Shown here: in pieces, positions 4,787 to 7,691 of the stretch | Position numbering within the stretch: the first letter of the stretch is position 1 | Layout of the letters: each line of letters begins with the position of its first letter | NCBI GenBank assembly: GCA_035764385.1 | Contig: DASTZI010000046.1 | Coordinates: 1-7,691, forward strand | DNA: 7,691 nt | Source of the DNA: Gp6-AA40 sp035764385 | GTDB taxonomy: Bacteria; Acidobacteriota; Vicinamibacteria; Vicinamibacterales; UBA2999 | Direction: 5' to 3' | Made by a program: the position numbers and the translations under genes | Notes under the pieces: generated by a model | Database searches by the model: none | What the model was told of the DNA's origin: nothing | What the model saw: the letters and a program-made list of their open reading frames with translations, nothing else

Positions 4787-7285
4787 TTACCAGGAGTACG
4801 TCAGGTGTCCGAGCGCGCGGCGACCAAGAAGGTCGCCACCGAACGCTTCGTAATGCAGGTTATCGAGCAGATTTGCAACATCGGCGCCGGCTGTAACGTG
4901 TCTAGTGAGCCGGTAGCTGGCGTTGAGATCGAGGACTCCGTAGCTCGGAACCGGACCGGCATACATCCCCGCCAGCCACGGGAACGCATCCACCCACCGG
5001 TACCGCACTGATCCCCCGATCCGATTCCGGTCGTACGCCATGCCGACGCTGAATTGATGGCCCGGGGTGTTGGGTAACAGCGGGCTCTCAGGGAGGTCGC
5101 TCACGCTCGAATGAAATCCCGTGTACGAACCCTGGGCCTTCAAGCCGGCTGGCAGCACGTAGGTCGCGCCGAGTTCCACGCCATCGGTCGTCGCCGAGCC
5201 AAAGTTGACGAAGGAGAGCAGCGCGACGATCGGCGCACCGCCGGCGTCGTTGGACAACGCCGCAAACACATCCGGCGGCAGTACGCCTTTGAGCGTCTGT
5301 GTAACAGTTGCCGCCGCTGCGGGCGAGAGACTCGACGGAGGCCTGTAGGGGCCGAAGGAAGAGTTGAGCCGGCCGAGCGATGTGCCGACCTGCGGCAGGA
5401 TGTTGCTGATGAAATCTTTCAACTGGTTTCGATAGAAACCAACATTCACGAGCAGACGACCACCGATGACGCCCTGATAGCCGATTTCGGCGCTGTCGAT
5501 CCGTTCCACGCGCAGAGCGTTATTCCCGACCGCGAGAATCGGAACCTTCCCAAGCCCGAGGGATGTATTTCCGATGACGGGTGCCAACGCTGATTCAACC
5601 GGAGAGAGATCGATCGGCGGGGCAACAGCAAGGTTCAGAAAATACTCCGTCAAGTTCGGCACTTGAAACGCCCTGCCGTACGTCACACGCAGCGTTTGAG
5701 ACGGCGTCAGCCCGTACATCGCTGCCACGCGTGGCGACAACCTTCCATCGTATAGCGTGCTGCGATCCCATCGAGCCGAACCGACAACATTCAGTTTCGC
5801 GGTGAACCGGTATTCGACCTGTCCGAACACCGACCCATTTTGGGTCGAGCGCTTGCGATCGTAGACGGTCTGCGCGCCGTTAGGATCGGCCGAGTCCACC
5901 GTCTGGCCGCCGAACTCCACGCCCGCAACGACGCGGCCTCGCGCTCCGGCGAACTGTCGATTGCCCTGCGCCTCCACGGCGATGTGAGACCCGCGAATGT
6001 ACAGGAGCGAGTTCGCCGTCAGGTTCCTGGTCCCGTTCAGATGATTGCCGGTGTAATAAGCAAGGACGTTCCACCGCGGCGACGCAACGTCGAATCGGAA
6101 CCATGGCTGGTCAACGTCAGTGGCTTGTGACCGCGCAAGCGGCGACAGAGTTACGGGACCTTGTTCGTGCGCGGTGCCGACCTCGAACGTGAACAGACGC
6201 TCCGAGGGCATGTACTTGTCTACTCGGAGGCCGCCGAATTCGAGCCGATCCTGATCCTTGCCCAACGTCGGCGCAACCAGATCGCGCGGCAGCGCCGCTG
6301 GGGCGTACTCCGCTGTCTCCACCCGCGACTGTGTGAAGTCGCTGCTGCGATGGTATCCGCCAAGGGCTTTCAGGTACCAATCGCGCCCGAGCGCTAACGC
6401 TTGCCGGAACTCCAAGCGCTGCGTGTCGAGCTCTCCCACGGTATAACGCACCTTGCCCCCAAGGCTGTCGCGTGGGCTCTTCGTCTTCACGTTCAGAACA
6501 CCGTTGAAGGCTCCGGCGCCGTAGAGCGCAGCAGCGGGCCCGCGCACGAACTCGAGCTGGTCGGTATCATCCAGCGGAAGCGACAAGGCCGACCAATCAA
6601 CGTAGCCGAGATAGTACGGCAACGACGGATCGCGGCCATCGATGCGGGTCAGAATGCTCTGGTTGTACAAGGTGTTGAAGCCGCGGCTATTGAGGTTGAA
6701 GTCGTAGAGGCCACTCTGGGTGAGCTCCACGCCCGGAGCGCCGGCCAGCACCCGCGGCAATTGCCCGTGGGGTGCCTGCGCTGCGAGCTCGTCGCTCCCG
6801 ACCACCGTAACCGCAGCCGGCGCCTCAACGAGCCGCGCCGGCTGTCGCGTTGTGCCGTCCACGACAACCGATTCAAAGATACTGAGCGGCCACTCCACTA
6901 CGGTGCGCAAGGTCGTCGTTGTGCGGGAGGTGATGACCACGCCAGGCTCACGCAGCGCGTGCGGCCCGAGCGTTGCCAACACCGTGTACGTGCCCGGCGC
7001 TACTCGGCCAAAGACATACTTGCCGGTGGTATCCGTCAGCTCGCTGAGGCCAAGCTCCTGAACGAGCATCACGACGCCGCCGACGCCTGAGCCGTCCTGG
7101 CGAACCACGACGCCCTCGAGCCGCCCGGGACCACTCGCGGGCTGCGCGGCGGCAATCGCGGGGCGTGCCGCAAAGCACAGCGCGACACAAACGACGACCA
7201 GCCGGTTCAGAATCATGCGCGTGCCCGTAGGCGCTATGGGGACGAGCGATTCGCGCCGGAACTCACCGTCATCGATGACCGACAT
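4787..7285 (-). CDS. TonB-dependent outer-membrane receptor with carboxypeptidase-regulatory-like N-terminal domain
   Basis: This receptor imports a ligand through a 22-strand barrel, powered by TonB-ExbBD. From ATG 7285 it has 832 residues. A signal peptide lies at about 24-47 (hydrophobic RLVVVCVALCFAARPA, cut near AIAAAQ). A carboxypeptidase-regulatory/CNA-B-like sandwich lies at about 55-130 (G-x-V-x-x-x-x-G-x-x-V-x-G-V-V, T-D-T-T-G-K-Y-V-F, V-A-P-G-T-Y-T-V). A TonB-box-like ESVVVDG lies near 140. The plug at about 155-270 has F-N-x-R-G-F-N, then DQLEFVRGPAAALYGAGAF, N-G-V-L-N-V-K-T. The barrel runs to the last residues, LTYSW, where a terminal aromatic suits barrel assembly. GGAGG (7295-7299) favours ATG 7285. 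TTG 7291 is possible, and ATG 7216 would give a classical signal peptide but lacks a binding site. The ligand is unknown: no SusD or siderophore gene is near. Confidence 0.92.
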   Translation of the reverse strand: MSVIDDGEFRRESLVPIAPTGTRMILNRLVVVCVALCFAARPAIAAAQPASGPGRLEGVVVRQDGSGVGGVVMLVQELGLSELTDTTGKYVFGRVAPGTYTVLATLGPHALREPGVVITSRTTTTLRTVVEWPLSIFESVVVDGTTRQPARLVEAPAAVTVVGSDELAAQAPHGQLPRVLAGAPGVELTQSGLYDFNLNSRGFNTLYNQSILTRIDGRDPSLPYYLGYVDWSALSLPLDDTDQLEFVRGPAAALYGAGAFNGVLNVKTKSPRDSLGGKVRYTVGELDTQRLEFRQALALGRDWYLKALGGYHRSSDFTQSRVETAEYAPAALPRDLVAPTLGKDQDRLEFGGLRVDKYMPSERLFTFEVGTAHEQGPVTLSPLARSQATDVDQPWFRFDVASPRWNVLAYYTGNHLNGTRNLTANSLLYIRGSHIAVEAQGNRQFAGARGRVVAGVEFGGQTVDSADPNGAQTVYDRKRSTQNGSVFGQVEYRFTAKLNVVGSARWDRSTLYDGRLSPRVAAMYGLTPSQTLRVTYGRAFQVPNLTEYFLNLAVAPPIDLSPVESALAPVIGNTSLGLGKVPILAVGNNALRVERIDSAEIGYQGVIGGRLLVNVGFYRNQLKDFISNILPQVGTSLGRLNSSFGPYRPPSSLSPAAAATVTQTLKGVLPPDVFAALSNDAGGAPIVALLSFVNFGSATTDGVELGATYVLPAGLKAQGSYTGFHSSVSDLPESPLLPNTPGHQFSVGMAYDRNRIGGSVRYRWVDAFPWLAGMYAGPVPSYGVLDLNASYRLTRHVTAGADVANLLDNLHYEAFGGDLLGRRALGHLTYSW

Positions 7286-7301
7286 TAGCAAGTGCCTCCA
7301 T
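7269..7301 (-). CDS. Possible 10-codon upstream ORF in the receptor leader
   Basis: ATG 7301 has the best ribosome binding site in this leader, GAGGAGG (7308-7314), 6 bases upstream. It encodes MEALANVGHR and stops at TGA 7269-7271, so it overlaps the receptor start at 7285 in another frame. Ribosomes loading here could compete with or feed the receptor start. No run of one amino acid suggests classical attenuation. It could instead be a chance frame or the end of a longer one, so the call is tentative. Confidence 0.25.
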   Translation of the reverse strand: MEALANVGHR

Positions 7302-7580
7302 CGCGAACCTCCTCATGCGAATGCCACGTCCGTGACTTCGTCTCGACGCGGAATAGACGACGAGAGGCATCAGCGACAATTGGGGGCAGCGATTTATCTG
7401 TTCGCCGGTATGAAACTTTGCGCGAGGAGAATGGCGCCGCGAGGAGCAAACGTCTATACCACTTTGGTATCGGGTTCGCCGTTCAACCATAGGAGGTGGT
7501 CGGACCCCGCGAAGGCCGCCAGGATGCTGTGCCCGGCAGAAAGAGGCGCGACGACTCGTCGGCGGACGCCTTGAGGCGGG
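7302..7580. other. Upstream region of the TonB receptor
   Basis: This 279-bp interval lies between two minus-strand genes. It holds the receptor leader, the palindrome and possible -10 described separately, and the strong ribosome binding site of the small upstream ORF. No terminator hairpin with a T-run was found after the stop of the right-hand gene (7581-7583), so readthrough from that gene into the receptor is possible. Confidence 0.4.
7456..7470. promoter_or_regulatory. Palindrome ATACCA-ctt-TGGTAT over a possible receptor promoter
   Basis: Perfect 6-bp arms with a 3-bp centre lie about 170 bp before the receptor start. On the minus strand the left arm runs into TGGTATAGA (7453-7461), which resembles an extended -10 (TG-n-TATAGA) and would start transcription near 7446. 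No convincing -35 is seen. A palindrome over a -10 suggests a repressor site. TGGTAT/ATACCA half-sites are used by some GntR-type regulators, but in them the halves usually face the other way, so the family is not claimed. Confidence 0.4.
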
Positions 7581-7691
7581 TCAGGGGCCGAACGTGAACA
7601 CATACGCACGCAGCCCAGAGTCGCTCGAAGAGAGAGTCAGCACGTGCCGCCGCCGCGGCGCTGCGGCGACCAGGCGAATCATCCCCGAGCG
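7581..7691 (-). CDS. C-terminal 36 residues of an unidentified protein
   Basis: The minus strand is open from the window edge to TGA 7581-7583 and ends in HVLTLSSSDSGLRAYVFTFGP. The strand-like alternation and the terminal A-Y-x-F-T-F-G resemble the last beta-strand of a secreted or periplasmic beta-rich or thioredoxin-like protein of soil bacteria, but this is an impression from one short stretch, and no active site is in view. The gene reads toward the TonB receptor 296 bp away and may share its transcript. The coding call rests on the clean frame to the edge. Confidence 0.45.
   Translation of the reverse strand, partial: RSGMIRLVAAAPRRRHVLTLSSSDSGLRAYVFTFGP

Noticed and set aside
5111..7090. 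Long plus-strand frames opposite the TonB receptor (for example 5111-5593 and 6401-7090)
   Set aside because: They are antisense shadows; the minus-strand receptor is a complete family member across the same bases.

Overview
The window is GC-rich (visibly lower GC only around 930-1000). It carries a TonB-dependent receptor with a carboxypeptidase-regulatory-like N-terminal domain, an ECF sigma/zinc-finger anti-sigma pair, a DoxX-family membrane protein and a BON-domain secreted protein. This mix suggests a Gram-negative soil or sediment bacterium, most like Acidobacteriota (Vicinamibacteria-type), but the lineage is inferred from gene content and style, not proven.

Layout. The left edge holds the C-terminus of a one-helix membrane protein (+). 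It is followed by a two-gene cassette (+): a 61-residue zinc-ribbon protein and a cold-shock protein 33 bp downstream. About 370 bp with no recognisable gene follow. Next, on the minus strand, is tRNA-Arg(UCU), 20 bp from the truncated C-terminal tail of a tyrosine recombinase that still has its His and Tyr box. This is a probable scar of an integrated element.

The centre is a divergent regulatory unit. On the minus strand an ECF sigma factor (GTG start) overlaps by 4 bp a membrane anti-sigma factor with an H-x3-C-x2-C zinc motif. On the plus strand, away from them, lies a DoxX-family gene. The 88-bp spacer holds an inverted repeat, TTATTCCA/TGGAATAA. Its right arm gives a well-formed ECF promoter (GGAAT-N16-CGTC) just before the doxX ribosome binding site. 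The simplest model is that the sigma factor activates doxX, and perhaps itself through the opposite arm.

To the right is a 635-bp non-coding stretch with several short perfect inverted repeats, then a secreted two-BON-domain protein (+). A 235-bp convergent gap separates it from a large TonB-dependent outer-membrane receptor (-, about 832 residues). The receptor's leader carries a palindrome over a possible extended -10 and a 10-codon upstream ORF. The right edge holds the C-terminal 36 codons of a further minus-strand gene. No CRISPR array, intact insertion sequence or obvious new multi-gene system is visible. The most notable points are the ECF/DoxX promoter architecture and the tRNA/integrase scar.
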